Source: Neohoeflea coraliihabitans (lineage in GTDB: Bacteria > Pseudomonadota > Alphaproteobacteria > Rhizobiales > Rhizobiaceae). From it: a stretch of DNA of 64,000 nucleotides. Within the stretch, counting starts at the first letter, position 1. Every line of letters starts with the position of its first letter. The notes beneath the pieces are model-generated. The model did no database searches, was not told the DNA's origin, and saw only the letters and a list, made by a program, of their open reading frames with translations. The translations under genes were made by a program, and so were the position numbers. Below are positions 20,746-30,916 of this stretch, piece by piece. Location of the stretch: positions 434,001-498,000 of the forward strand of contig NZ_JAHWQX010000001.1 in the NCBI RefSeq assembly GCF_019334345.1. The letters are read 5' to 3'.

Positions 20746-22159
20746 CGATGTCAATGCGACGCCCACGCAAGCCGGCGACACAGCCACGGACATGCCCGCC
20801 ATCTTCCTGGATGTGTCCGGCATTCTGCAATGGGGACATCAGCCCCCCACCGGCATTCAGCGGGTCGAGATTGCGATCGCCAGGCAGGCCGCGGAGCGTG
20901 CCGATATCACTTTGGTTTCCTATGACCGACTGAAAGGCCGGTACCACACGCTGACCCCCGCGCACCGGAGCTATCTCGACAGCATCCTGGAAGGCAGCCG
21001 GCTCAATCAGATTGCGGAGCTGCGCGCCGGGCAGCTTCCCTCCCAACTCGGTCTGCAGCTGCAATTCCGCGGCAAGGAGCTGGGCCGGCAGATCGCCCAG
21101 AAATATATCGGCGCCAGCACCCGCGGTGGGCTGCACTACACTGCGGTCAAGACCGCGATCCGCCTTTATGGCCGTCTGTATGCGCTGTCTCACCGGCTTG
21201 CCGGCAAGGCGCACGGGCCAGCGCCCGCCAGCTCCGAAGGACCACGGGCTATCCTCATTTCCCATGAATTTGCCCGCAATGACGCGGCGCGCCGCGCTGC
21301 CGTTCATCTGGGCGCACAGCCGGTCTATCTGGTGTACGACATCATCCCAATTCGCCAGCCGCAGTTCGTCTCGGCGCGCTTTGCCGCCACGATGGACGCC
21401 TTCATCAATCGCTGGCTGGCAACCGATGATCCGATGCTGACCATTTCTCAGGCCGTCAAGACCGACATTGTCGCCCTGAGCAGAGACCGCGGCCATGAGA
21501 ATGTCGCGCACCGCATTCAGGTCTGCCCGCTCGGCAGTTCACTGGCCGCCTCCGACGCGGCATCGCGACCGATCGAGATCCTGCTAAACCGCCGTTTTGC
21601 TCTTTATTGCTCCAGTCTCACGCCGCACAAGCGACAGGATGTGCTGGTCGACGCCTGGATCCGCCTGAACCGGCTTCTGCCGGCGGAGGATCTTCCCGAC
21701 CTCGTTCTGATCGGGCGCGCCGGCAAGATAATGCCGAAGATCGATTCTTTGCTCGACGGCGCACCGGAGACCAGATCGAAGGTGCACGTCCTCACCGATA
21801 TTCAGGATGACCAGCTCGCCTGGGCCTACCGCAACGCCAGCCTCGGCCTGTTTGCCAGCGTCAATGAAGGCTGGGGTCTCGGCGTGTCGGAGAGTCTGGC
21901 CTATGGTCTGCCGATCGTCCATTCCGCGGCGCCATCCCTGCGTGAAGCCTCCCAGGGACTGATGCCGGTGGTGGAAGGCGAGACGGCGGACGCCTGGGTC
22001 GAGATGCTCAAGCCGCTCTTTTTGCATCCCGAGCGCATCGCCGCCTTGCGCGAGACGATAAAAGCGCAATACCAGCCGGGCACGCCCGGAGATTTCGCCC
22101 GCGACGTGCTGAGCGCCGTCGCCAGCCATGCAGGGCCTCGCCCGGCTGACCAGATCTGA
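20735..22159 (+). CDS. GT4-type glycosyltransferase, tandem paralogue B
   Basis: A 474-residue glycosyltransferase starting at the ATG at 20735, 11 nt inside the previous gene. It shares the whole architecture of its neighbour: FLDVSGILQWG and PPTGIQRVEIA at the front, YLVYDIIPIRQPQF (compare FLIYDLMPVRQPEL) in the middle, CSSLTPHKRQDVLV, and NEGWGLGVSESLAYGLPIVHS as the GT4 donor site. The pair therefore arose by duplication. Being adjacent and coupled, they probably add successive or alternating sugars to one glycan. Convergent with the Lrp gene; a bulged hairpin at 22179-22198 lies between them. Confidence 0.85.
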   Translation: MPIDDVNATPTQAGDTATDMPAIFLDVSGILQWGHQPPTGIQRVEIAIARQAAERADITLVSYDRLKGRYHTLTPAHRSYLDSILEGSRLNQIAELRAGQLPSQLGLQLQFRGKELGRQIAQKYIGASTRGGLHYTAVKTAIRLYGRLYALSHRLAGKAHGPAPASSEGPRAILISHEFARNDAARRAAVHLGAQPVYLVYDIIPIRQPQFVSARFAATMDAFINRWLATDDPMLTISQAVKTDIVALSRDRGHENVAHRIQVCPLGSSLAASDAASRPIEILLNRRFALYCSSLTPHKRQDVLVDAWIRLNRLLPAEDLPDLVLIGRAGKIMPKIDSLLDGAPETRSKVHVLTDIQDDQLAWAYRNASLGLFASVNEGWGLGVSESLAYGLPIVHSAAPSLREASQGLMPVVEGETADAWVEMLKPLFLHPERIAALRETIKAQYQPGTPGDFARDVLSAVASHAGPRPADQI

Positions 22160-22219
22160 AAAACGCGAAATTGTCCTGCACCGACACCTCGTCGGGTGAC
22201 GCATCTCTCACCGCCCCGC

Positions 22220-22702
22220 TCAGCGCGAAGCGGTCGAGATCTCCACCAGGCCCTCATCCTTCACCTTGCGGATGGTCAGCATCGTTCGCACCGTGTCAAC
22301 ATTCTCCTCCGCCGTCAGCTGCTCGACGACGAAATCCTGGAAATGCGTGAGATTGCGCGCCACGCAATGCAGCAGAAAGTCCGTTTCGCCCGACACCATC
22401 CAGGCTTCACGCACCAAGGTCCAGTGTTGCGTGGCCGCCGCGAAGCTCTTCAGGTTGGCATCCGACTGATGCTTCAATCCGACCATGCAGAACCCCACGA
22501 GGTCATAGCCAAGCATCGGTGCATTGATCAGCGCGCGGTAGCCTTTCAGGATTCCGGCCTCTTCCAGCTTGCGAACCCGCCGCAGACATGGCGGCGCCGA
22601 GATACCGACGCGGCTGGCCAATTCCACATTGGTCATGCGCCCATGTGCCTGCAATTCCTTGAGAATGCGAAAGTCGATCAGGTCGAGTTCAGCCTTGAAC
22701 AT
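22220..22702 (-). CDS. Lrp/AsnC-family transcriptional regulator
   Basis: A 160-residue regulator. The N-terminal helix-turn-helix (residues 5-60) contains LDLIDFRILKELQAHGRMTNVELASRVGIS, split over helix 1 and the recognition region APPCLRRVRKLEEAGIL. The C-terminal RAM domain (about 70-150) binds small amino-acid-like effectors and builds octamers in the family. The ATG at 22702 is chosen over the longer frame to 22834. It is divergent from trxB, with a 9-bp inverted repeat just upstream of its start codon that may serve autoregulation. Its effector is unknown. Confidence 0.9.
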   Translation of the reverse strand: MFKAELDLIDFRILKELQAHGRMTNVELASRVGISAPPCLRRVRKLEEAGILKGYRALINAPMLGYDLVGFCMVGLKHQSDANLKSFAAATQHWTLVREAWMVSGETDFLLHCVARNLTHFQDFVVEQLTAEENVDTVRTMLTIRKVKDEGLVEISTASR

Positions 22703-22718
22703 GGGACGATCCTCGTGG

Positions 22719-22762
22719 CGCCGTAACACGGGCAGTATGAAACAATATTGCGCGTTACGGCG
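22719..22762. promoter_or_regulatory. Inverted repeat upstream of the Lrp gene
   Basis: CGCCGTAAC (22719-22727) and GTTACGGCG (22754-22762) are perfect 9-bp arms separated by a 26-nt AT-richer spacer, roughly two and a half helical turns. The repeat starts 17 bp upstream of the Lrp start codon. It looks like a cooperative two-site operator, plausibly for Lrp itself. The stretch 22703-23027 otherwise holds only the unassigned promoters of lrp and trxB. Confidence 0.45.
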
Positions 22763-23027
22763 GCTTGTCCACCCGGCGCCGGTTTGCCCGGTCTGCAAGT
22801 CCTGTGCGTAAGCCGCGCCGCTGCAGCGACCCACCTTGCAACCACCCCCCGCCAGTTCATAGATTAAGGCACAGCTTCGGCAGACCTGTTTGCCTTCCGC
22901 TTGCCTCGAGGCGAGACAGTTGCAGGTTTGCTCCGCTATAAGAATTCATCCGCCGATCGATCGGTTTTCCGTCGGCGCAAGCAGGCGGTCGCATCGACGA
23001 GGCGCCGCGAAAGCAGGAAGAGATACA

Positions 23028-24002
23028 ATGTCCGCACGCCACGTCCCTGTTCTCATCATCGGCTCCGGCCCAGCCGGCTACACTGCAGCGATTTACGCAG
23101 CGCGCGCCCTTCTCAATCCGGTGATCATCACCGGCATGGAACAGGGTGGCCAATTGATGATCACCACCGAGGTGGAGAATTATCCCGGTTACGCTGACCC
23201 GGTGCAGGGTCCGTGGATGATGGAGCAGATGCGCCAGCAGGCCGAACATGTCGGCGCCGAGATCGTCAACGATCTCGTCACCTCCGTCGATCTCGATCGG
23301 CGACCCTTCACGGTCAACACCGATTCCGGCGCTGTCTGGACCTGCGATGCGCTGATCATCGCCACCGGCGCGCAGGCGAAATGGCTCGGCATTGCCGGCG
23401 AGAAGGACTTCATGGGTTTCGGAGTTTCCGCCTGCGCCACCTGCGACGGATTCTTCTATCGCGGCAAGCACGTCATCGTGGTGGGCGGCGGCAACACCGC
23501 TGTCGAGGAAGCGATCTACCTGGCCAACCTTGCTGAAAAGGTGACACTGGTGCATCGCCGCGATGAACTGCGCTCGGAGAAGATCTTGCAGGAGCGGCTC
23601 TTCGCCCTGCCCAATGTCGAATTCCTGTGGAACAGTGAACTGGTCGAGTATATCGGCGGCGAGCCGGTCGGAGCCATGCCACCCGCCGTGCGCGCCGTGC
23701 GCATCAAGGATCGCACCAGCGGCGAAACCCGGGAGATGGAAATTGACGGTGTCTTCGTCGCCATCGGCCACGCGCCGGCGGTCAGCCTGTTCAAGGACAA
23801 GCTGCGCCTCAAACCCAATGGATATTTGTGGACCGCACCGGATTCCGCCGCCACCGAAATTCCCGGCGTCTTTGCCGCCGGCGATGTCACCGACGACATC
23901 TACCGGCAGGCTGTTACCGCGGCCGGCATGGGATGCATGGCGGCGCTGGAAGCGGAACGTTTCCTGGCCGGCATCGGCACCCAGGCGGAGGCCGCCGAAT
24001 AG
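23028..24002 (+). CDS. trxB: Thioredoxin-disulfide reductase
   Basis: Reduces thioredoxin with NADPH. The 324-residue protein has the FAD Rossmann motif GSGPAGYTAAIYAARA, the redox pair CATC (Cys136/Cys139) and a second Rossmann motif GGGNTAVEEA for NADPH. The C-terminal GVFAAGDVTDD closes the FAD site. The ATG at 23028 follows an AAGCAGGAAGAGA purine tract; the 46-codon upstream extension is not protein-like. It is immediately upstream of the VtlR/LsrB-type LysR gene, an arrangement known from rhizobia and consistent with LsrB's role in redox control. Confidence 0.97.
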   Translation: MSARHVPVLIIGSGPAGYTAAIYAARALLNPVIITGMEQGGQLMITTEVENYPGYADPVQGPWMMEQMRQQAEHVGAEIVNDLVTSVDLDRRPFTVNTDSGAVWTCDALIIATGAQAKWLGIAGEKDFMGFGVSACATCDGFFYRGKHVIVVGGGNTAVEEAIYLANLAEKVTLVHRRDELRSEKILQERLFALPNVEFLWNSELVEYIGGEPVGAMPPAVRAVRIKDRTSGETREMEIDGVFVAIGHAPAVSLFKDKLRLKPNGYLWTAPDSAATEIPGVFAAGDVTDDIYRQAVTAAGMGCMAALEAERFLAGIGTQAEAAE

Positions 24003-24062
24003 CGGCAAGGATCGCACCGCCGCCGGCGGCGCCAAGCAAGGCCCGCGGGCCGGGAGAGAGCC

Positions 24063-24959
24063 ATGCAACTCGACTGGGACAAGCTGCGGATCTTTCACGC
24101 TGCCGCCGAAGCCGGCTCCTTCACCCATGCCGCGGAGGTCCTTCACCTGTCACAATCGGCCATCAGCCGCCAGGTCAGCGCCCTGGAAGCCGAGATCAAC
24201 ACCAAGCTGTTCTACCGCCATGCGCGCGGGCTGATACTCACCGAACAGGGAGAAATGCTTTATCAGACCGCCCATGAGGTGCTGATGAAGCTCGAGAGCG
24301 TCAAGAACCGCCTGACCGAAACCCGCGAAAAACCGAGTGGCAAGCTGCGTGTCACGACCACGGTCGGCCTTGGCCAGGGCTGGCTGACCGAGAAGGTCCA
24401 GGAGTTTCTGTCGCTTCATCCGGACATGCAGGTGCAGATGATCCTCGACAACGAGGAACTGGACGTCAACATGCGTCAGGCCGACTGTGCCATTCGCCTG
24501 CGCCGGCCGCATGAATCCGATCTGATCCAGCGTCGGCTGTTCACGGTTCATTTTCACATCTACGCTTCGCCGGCCTATCTCGCCCGCCACGGCGAACCGA
24601 CCTCGATCGATGATTTTGATCAGCATCGCCTGATCACCTTCGGCGAGCAGGCGCCGCTCTATCTGCACGACATGAACTGGCTCGAAACCGCCGGGCGCTC
24701 TGCCGATGATCCGCGCCGCGCCCACCTGCAGATCAACAATCTTTCCGCCATTCGCCGCGCCACGATGAACGGCGCCGGCATCGCCATGCTGCCCGACTAC
24801 ATGGTCAGCCGCGACTCCGGTCTCGTGCAGCTGGTGATTCCAGCGGAATTTCCGACCTTTGACACTTATTTCTGTTACGCCGAGGAAATGCGCAACGCCG
24901 CAAAACTGAAGGTCTTCCGCGATTTCCTCATCAACACGGCGCGAAACTGGAATTACTAA
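24063..24959 (+). CDS. vtlR: VtlR/LsrB-type LysR regulator
   Basis: A 298-residue LysR-type regulator. The winged HTH starts MQLDWDKLRIFHAAAEAGSF with the recognition helix SQSAISRQVSALE; the effector domain follows from about residue 90 (LRVTTTVGLGQGW). These segments strongly resemble Brucella/Agrobacterium VtlR and Sinorhizobium LsrB, which control lipopolysaccharide and oxidative-stress genes and activate the sRNA AbcR2. The gene follows trxB, as in rhizobia. An AbcR-like sRNA with its own promoter begins about 145 nt downstream, making it a likely target. The vtlR and lsrB names are used for the same family. Confidence 0.85.
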   Translation: MQLDWDKLRIFHAAAEAGSFTHAAEVLHLSQSAISRQVSALEAEINTKLFYRHARGLILTEQGEMLYQTAHEVLMKLESVKNRLTETREKPSGKLRVTTTVGLGQGWLTEKVQEFLSLHPDMQVQMILDNEELDVNMRQADCAIRLRRPHESDLIQRRLFTVHFHIYASPAYLARHGEPTSIDDFDQHRLITFGEQAPLYLHDMNWLETAGRSADDPRRAHLQINNLSAIRRATMNGAGIAMLPDYMVSRDSGLVQLVIPAEFPTFDTYFCYAEEMRNAAKLKVFRDFLINTARNWNY

Positions 24960-25069
24960 GGGTCCTGACTCCGGGCAGAACGCCTGCAAAAGCGGCAGAA
25001 AATTGCCTCCGGGCGGCTGCTCAGCAGCAGACATGCGAGTGGCGCATAGCTGGATTGCACCTGTAGCAC

Positions 25070-25098
25070 TTGCCTTATGCACATAAAATCATCATATC
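25070..25098 (+). promoter_or_regulatory. Predicted promoter of the AbcR-like sRNA
   Basis: TTGCCT (25070-25075), 17 nt, CATATC (25093-25098), predicted +1 near 25105. The spacer contains TTATG-CA-CATAA (25075-25086), a short palindrome, and further dyad-like half sites (GCGCAT, TTGCAC) lie upstream at 25042-25060, where a LysR activator would be expected to bind. Confidence 0.55.
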
Positions 25099-25104
25099 GC
25101 CTGC

Positions 25105-25220
25105 AGCTGATGCACCTTTGGCGGTCACTCCTCCCAGTGCCGCCGCATGAGCTGTTCCCCTCTGGAGGTTTTGACCTTCACACCTTATGGGCCCGTGAGT
25201 TATCTCCGGGCCCTTTTTTT
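25105..25220 (+). ncRNA. abcR: AbcR-family (alpha-r15) small RNA
   Basis: A transcript of about 116 nt is framed by a promoter and a very strong intrinsic terminator, with no coding capacity. Two pyrimidine-rich, anti-Shine-Dalgarno-like motifs stand out: CTCCTCCC (25128-25135) and GTTCCCCT (25154-25161). These resemble the target-binding motifs of AbcR sRNAs, which repress ABC-transporter mRNAs with Hfq. GGTCA/CCTCC (25123-25134) can pair with GGAGG/TGACC (25164-25176), closing a long hairpin. Rhizobial AbcRs are of similar size. The position right after vtlR, the known activator of abcR2 in relatives, supports the call. The 5' end is approximate, and only one copy is seen here. Confidence 0.75.
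25189..25220 (+). terminator. Intrinsic terminator of the AbcR-like sRNA
   Basis: GGGCCCGTGAG pairs with CTCCGGGCCC (one bulged base) around a TTAT loop and is followed by seven Ts. It is one of the strongest terminators in the window and fits an sRNA 3' end. Confidence 0.92.
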
Positions 25221-25313
25221 ATCCGGTAATGTGGGATCGGGTGATCTCAGGCCGCATCCGCCTTTACCTTGCAGGCTCGCGCCCCTGAGCGCTGCGGCGG
25301 GCGGCCACGCCGC

Positions 25314-26357
25314 TCAGCGATACAGCGCCTCATTCTCGAGCCCGGCATACAGACCGGCCACCTGGGCGCCATAGCCGTTGAACAATTGCGTCGGCACTTC
25401 TTCCCTCGTGTGCAGCACCCGTTCGCGGGCCTGGCTCCAGCGCGGATGCGCCACCTCCGGATTGACATTCGCCCAGAACCCGTATTCGCGGGCGTTGATC
25501 TGTTCCCAGAAACTGACCGGCCGCTCGTCGGTGAAACTGATGCGCACCAGCGACTTGATTGACTTGAAACCGTATTTCCATGGCAGGGCCAGCCGGATCG
25601 GCGCGCCGTATTCGGCCCCGATCGGCTTGCCATAGGCCCCGGTGACAAGAAACGACAGATCGTTCTGTGCCTCGGCAAGGGTCACGCCCTCGACATAGGG
25701 CCACGGATACCAGATCTGTCGTTGCCCCGAGGCCATCTTTGCGTTCTCGAAAGTCTCGAAGCGCACATAGCGCGCCTCGGGCCGAGGCGAGACGCGCGCC
25801 AGCAGAGCGCGCAAGGGAAAGCCGGTCCACGGGATAGTCATTGACCAGGCCTCGACGCAGCGCAGCCGGTACAGGCGTTCTTCGAGCGGCATGGCGCGCA
25901 CCAGATCCTCGAATGCGATCGTCTCCGGGTTGTCCACCAGCCCGTCGATGGTGATGCTCCACGGGTCGGTCACCAGGTTTCGGCGTGCCGCGGCGGCAAT
26001 CTGCTTGTGCGAGCCATATTCGTAGAAGTTGTTGTAGCTCGAATTGACCTCCTCGGGCGTCAGCTCGCGCTCGATCTTGTAGGCTTCATTGCGCTCGGCC
26101 GGATAAAGATCGGCGGTCTTCTCGGCTGCTCCGCCCACCCCCTCGGCGGCATTTGCGCGGCCGGCTCCCCCGCTCGCCGCCGCCATGATCGCAGCCCCGC
26201 CGAGCCCCTTCATGAGGCCCCGCCGGTTCAGCCAGACAGATTCCGGCGTCGCCTGCCGTTCGGGTATGAACCAATCAGGCCGCTGTTGCAGGGACGGCGC
26301 CGATAACGGTTTCGAGGGGTCGGCGGAAGAAAAGAAGGCGCGCATATCAAAGACCAT
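25314..26357 (-). CDS. msrP: Periplasmic methionine-sulfoxide reductase catalytic subunit MsrP
   Basis: A molybdopterin enzyme (YedY family) that repairs oxidised methionine in periplasmic proteins. The 347-residue length is normal. A twin-Arg signal is visible as NRRGLMKGLGGAAIM (Arg45-Arg46), with cleavage likely after GRANA; the cofactor-binding Cys is Cys167 in YRLRCVEAWSM. Further family blocks are NNFYEYG and PWKYGFKSIKSLV. The usual membrane partner MsrQ, a heme b protein that supplies electrons, is not next to it in this window. A promoter with 17-nt spacing lies directly upstream, giving a very short leader. Confidence 0.94.
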   Translation of the reverse strand: MVFDMRAFFSSADPSKPLSAPSLQQRPDWFIPERQATPESVWLNRRGLMKGLGGAAIMAAASGGAGRANAAEGVGGAAEKTADLYPAERNEAYKIERELTPEEVNSSYNNFYEYGSHKQIAAAARRNLVTDPWSITIDGLVDNPETIAFEDLVRAMPLEERLYRLRCVEAWSMTIPWTGFPLRALLARVSPRPEARYVRFETFENAKMASGQRQIWYPWPYVEGVTLAEAQNDLSFLVTGAYGKPIGAEYGAPIRLALPWKYGFKSIKSLVRISFTDERPVSFWEQINAREYGFWANVNPEVAHPRWSQARERVLHTREEVPTQLFNGYGAQVAGLYAGLENEALYR

Positions 26358-26377
26358 TCGCTTCTGAAAGAAACGAA

Positions 26378-26406
26378 AGCCTAGAATGGACCAGGAGCGG
26401 ATGCAA
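26378..26406 (-). promoter_or_regulatory. Predicted promoter of msrP
   Basis: On the minus strand: TTGCAT (26406-26401), 17 nt, TAGGCT (26383-26378). A perfect 7-bp inverted repeat TCACCCG...CGGGTGA (26409-26432) abuts the -35 on its upstream side, a position suited to an activator. Confidence 0.5.
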
Positions 26407-26465
26407 AATCACCCGTCCTCACATTCGGGTGAGAATAGCCAGGCAAAGCCACGCGCTAGCGTTGC

Positions 26466-28863
<2,398 letters not shown>

Positions 28864-29054
28864 TCTGCATCGCTGCCCGCCTCGCGTGCGAAAGCCGGTA
28901 AGCGTCAGCTTTCTGCGCTCGCCGGCCGGCGCCGTTAACCGCCATCACGATTTCGCCACAATAAAAGTCCGCGCCCGCCACAATGCCGTCCTCTTGCGGT
29001 CCGCTTCTGCCGCTCTTTTCCAGCTCAGACAGGATCGCATCAGGGGATGACATC

Positions 29055-29573
29055 ATGCAGGCAGACGACGATTTTGGTTCTGCGCGCGGCGCAAGGAAGG
29101 CTCAGGCCCGGATTCTCAAGCTTGCAATCTTCGCTCTTCTTGGCTGTCTGGTGATGCTTGGTGTCCTGGTCAATGGGGCCAGAGCCGCGCTCTACGAAGA
29201 AGCCCATTCGCCAGCCGTTTCCACCACACAAGCGACAATGCCGGCGCGCCCACGCGCTTTGGCGGCGATCCGCATGGAACCGAACAGCATCGTTTCTCCC
29301 ACCGTCACACTGCAGCTGGGCCAGGATGCCGCGGACCAGCTGACCCGCTCCGGATTGCCGGTTGAGGCCGGACCGCCCGGGCGGGCCGAGCGCCGCCCGG
29401 ACCAGCGTCTGGTGAAGGGTTTTCTTGCCGAGCGATCGAATGTGATGGTGCTGCTGCTGGCGACCTTCGCCATGATGCTGGTTCTGACCACGAGGATATG
29501 GAAAAGAGCCCCCGCGGCCAGTCCTCTGCAGCCAGCCCCCGTAGCGTTGCGCCGGAGCCGGCATCCCCTTTAA
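29055..29573 (+). CDS. Hypothetical membrane protein with two TM segments
   Basis: A 172-residue protein I do not recognise. Two hydrophobic helices are visible: ILKLAIFALLGCLVMLGVLV (about residues 20-40) and NVMVLLLATFAMMLVLTTRI (about residues 130-150). Between them lies a 90-residue Pro/Ala/Arg-rich region likely outside the cytoplasm. The ATG at 29055 has AGGGG 8 nt upstream; the longer frame from 28983 is unlikely. It precedes the sugar dehydrogenase by 52 nt, so the two may share a transcript. The GC-rich base composition makes a chance frame possible, but the hydrophobic pattern and ribosome-binding site support a real gene. Confidence 0.6.
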   Translation: MQADDDFGSARGARKAQARILKLAIFALLGCLVMLGVLVNGARAALYEEAHSPAVSTTQATMPARPRALAAIRMEPNSIVSPTVTLQLGQDAADQLTRSGLPVEAGPPGRAERRPDQRLVKGFLAERSNVMVLLLATFAMMLVLTTRIWKRAPAASPLQPAPVALRRSRHPL

Positions 29574-29625
29574 GCTCGCCGCGCAGGTGCCATATATACC
29601 CGCAGATACGTTAGGGGAGCAGGCA

Positions 29626-30774
29626 ATGAAAACGATGCGCGCGGGCCGGTTGGTCCTCACAGCCCTTCTCGGTTCAGCTCTATTGACGAGCGCGGCGACC
29701 GCGATGACGGTCAAGACACGGGAACACACCGTCGCCGTCGAAGTTCTCGCCGAAGACCTCGTCCATCCCTGGGCCGTCGAGGATATGGGCGATGGCGGGC
29801 TGCTGATTACCGAGCGGCCCGGTCGGCTGCGCCTCTTCCGCGATGGCCGCCTGTCTGCACCGATCGCCGGTCTGCCGGACATAAGCGCCACTGGTCAGGG
29901 CGGCCTGCTCGACATCGCTCTGTCCGCCGATTTTGCCGAGAGCCGCATGCTGTATCTCAGCTATTCGACCGCCGGACAGGGTGGAACCGGCACCGCCATC
30001 GCCCGCGCCCGCCTGTCTGGCGATGCGTCGAAGCTTGAGGCGGTCGAGGAAATCTTCCGCATGAACCACTTCACCGACAAGACCCAACATTACGGCTCGC
30101 GCATTGCCGTCGGCGGCGATGGCAGCCTGTTTTTTACCATCGGTGATCGCGGTGAGAGCGAGCGCGCCCAGGATCCGGGCGATCATGCCGGCTCGGTGCT
30201 GCACATCATGCCCGACGGATCGATCCCCGCCGGCACGCAAAGCGCCCCGGCCTCGTGGCAGCCGGAGATCTGGTCCATCGGCCACCGCAATCCGCAGGGC
30301 CTGGCTTTCGACCGCGAAACGGGCACCCTTTATGCCGTCGAACACGGCGCGCGCGGCGGCGATGAAGTCAACCGCCCGCAGGCTGCGCTCAATTATGGCT
30401 GGCCAATTATCTCCTATGGCCGCCACTATTCCGGCGCCGAAATCGGCCGGGGAACGGCGGCCGAGGGCTATGAGCAACCGATCCACTATTGGGATCCCTC
30501 GATCGCGCCGGGCGGCATGACGGTCTATCGCGGCACCATGTTTCCCGAATGGCAGGGCGACATCTTCGTCGCGGCACTGAAGTTCCAGCTGCTGGTCCGC
30601 CTCGACCATGATCCCGAGAGCGGCGAGATCCGCTCCGAGGAACGCCTGCTGAAGGGTGATTTCGGGCGGCTGCGCGACGTCATCACCGCCTCGGATGGCG
30701 CTTTGCTGATTGTCACCGACGAGGAGGACGGCAAGCTGTTGCGCCTGTCAAACGCCGACGCTCAGGCCGACTGA
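29626..30774 (+). CDS. PQQ-dependent aldose sugar dehydrogenase (YliI/Asd-type)
   Basis: A 382-residue periplasmic quinoprotein that should oxidise aldose sugars and pass electrons to the respiratory chain. A Sec signal peptide (MKTMRAGRLVLTALL...) ends near residue 27. The six-bladed beta-propeller family is recognisable by DLVHPWAV (the catalytic-residue loop region), GRLRLFRDGRL, GSRIAVGGDGSLFFTIGDRG, WSIGHRNPQGLAFD and EHGARGGDEVN. GGGGAG with 6-nt spacing supports the ATG at 29626. No pqq biosynthesis genes are in this window, so cofactor supply must come from elsewhere. Confidence 0.93.
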   Translation: MKTMRAGRLVLTALLGSALLTSAATAMTVKTREHTVAVEVLAEDLVHPWAVEDMGDGGLLITERPGRLRLFRDGRLSAPIAGLPDISATGQGGLLDIALSADFAESRMLYLSYSTAGQGGTGTAIARARLSGDASKLEAVEEIFRMNHFTDKTQHYGSRIAVGGDGSLFFTIGDRGESERAQDPGDHAGSVLHIMPDGSIPAGTQSAPASWQPEIWSIGHRNPQGLAFDRETGTLYAVEHGARGGDEVNRPQAALNYGWPIISYGRHYSGAEIGRGTAAEGYEQPIHYWDPSIAPGGMTVYRGTMFPEWQGDIFVAALKFQLLVRLDHDPESGEIRSEERLLKGDFGRLRDVITASDGALLIVTDEEDGKLLRLSNADAQAD

Positions 30775-30916
30775 CAACCGGCCGCGCACCGGCGGCGGGC
30801 TCCCTTCGGGCGTTGCGGTCGGCGCGAGCAAGGCACGCCTTGATGCCGCAGGTTTGCGCTGCTAGAGCGGAGCGCCCGAGCGGAGCAGCCCGCTTTTCCA
30901 ACCATGTTGTCCTGCC

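Noticed and set aside
22857-24146. 429-codon minus-strand frame opposite trxB
   Set aside because: Shadow of trxB codon use; trxB shows all its cofactor motifs on the plus strand.
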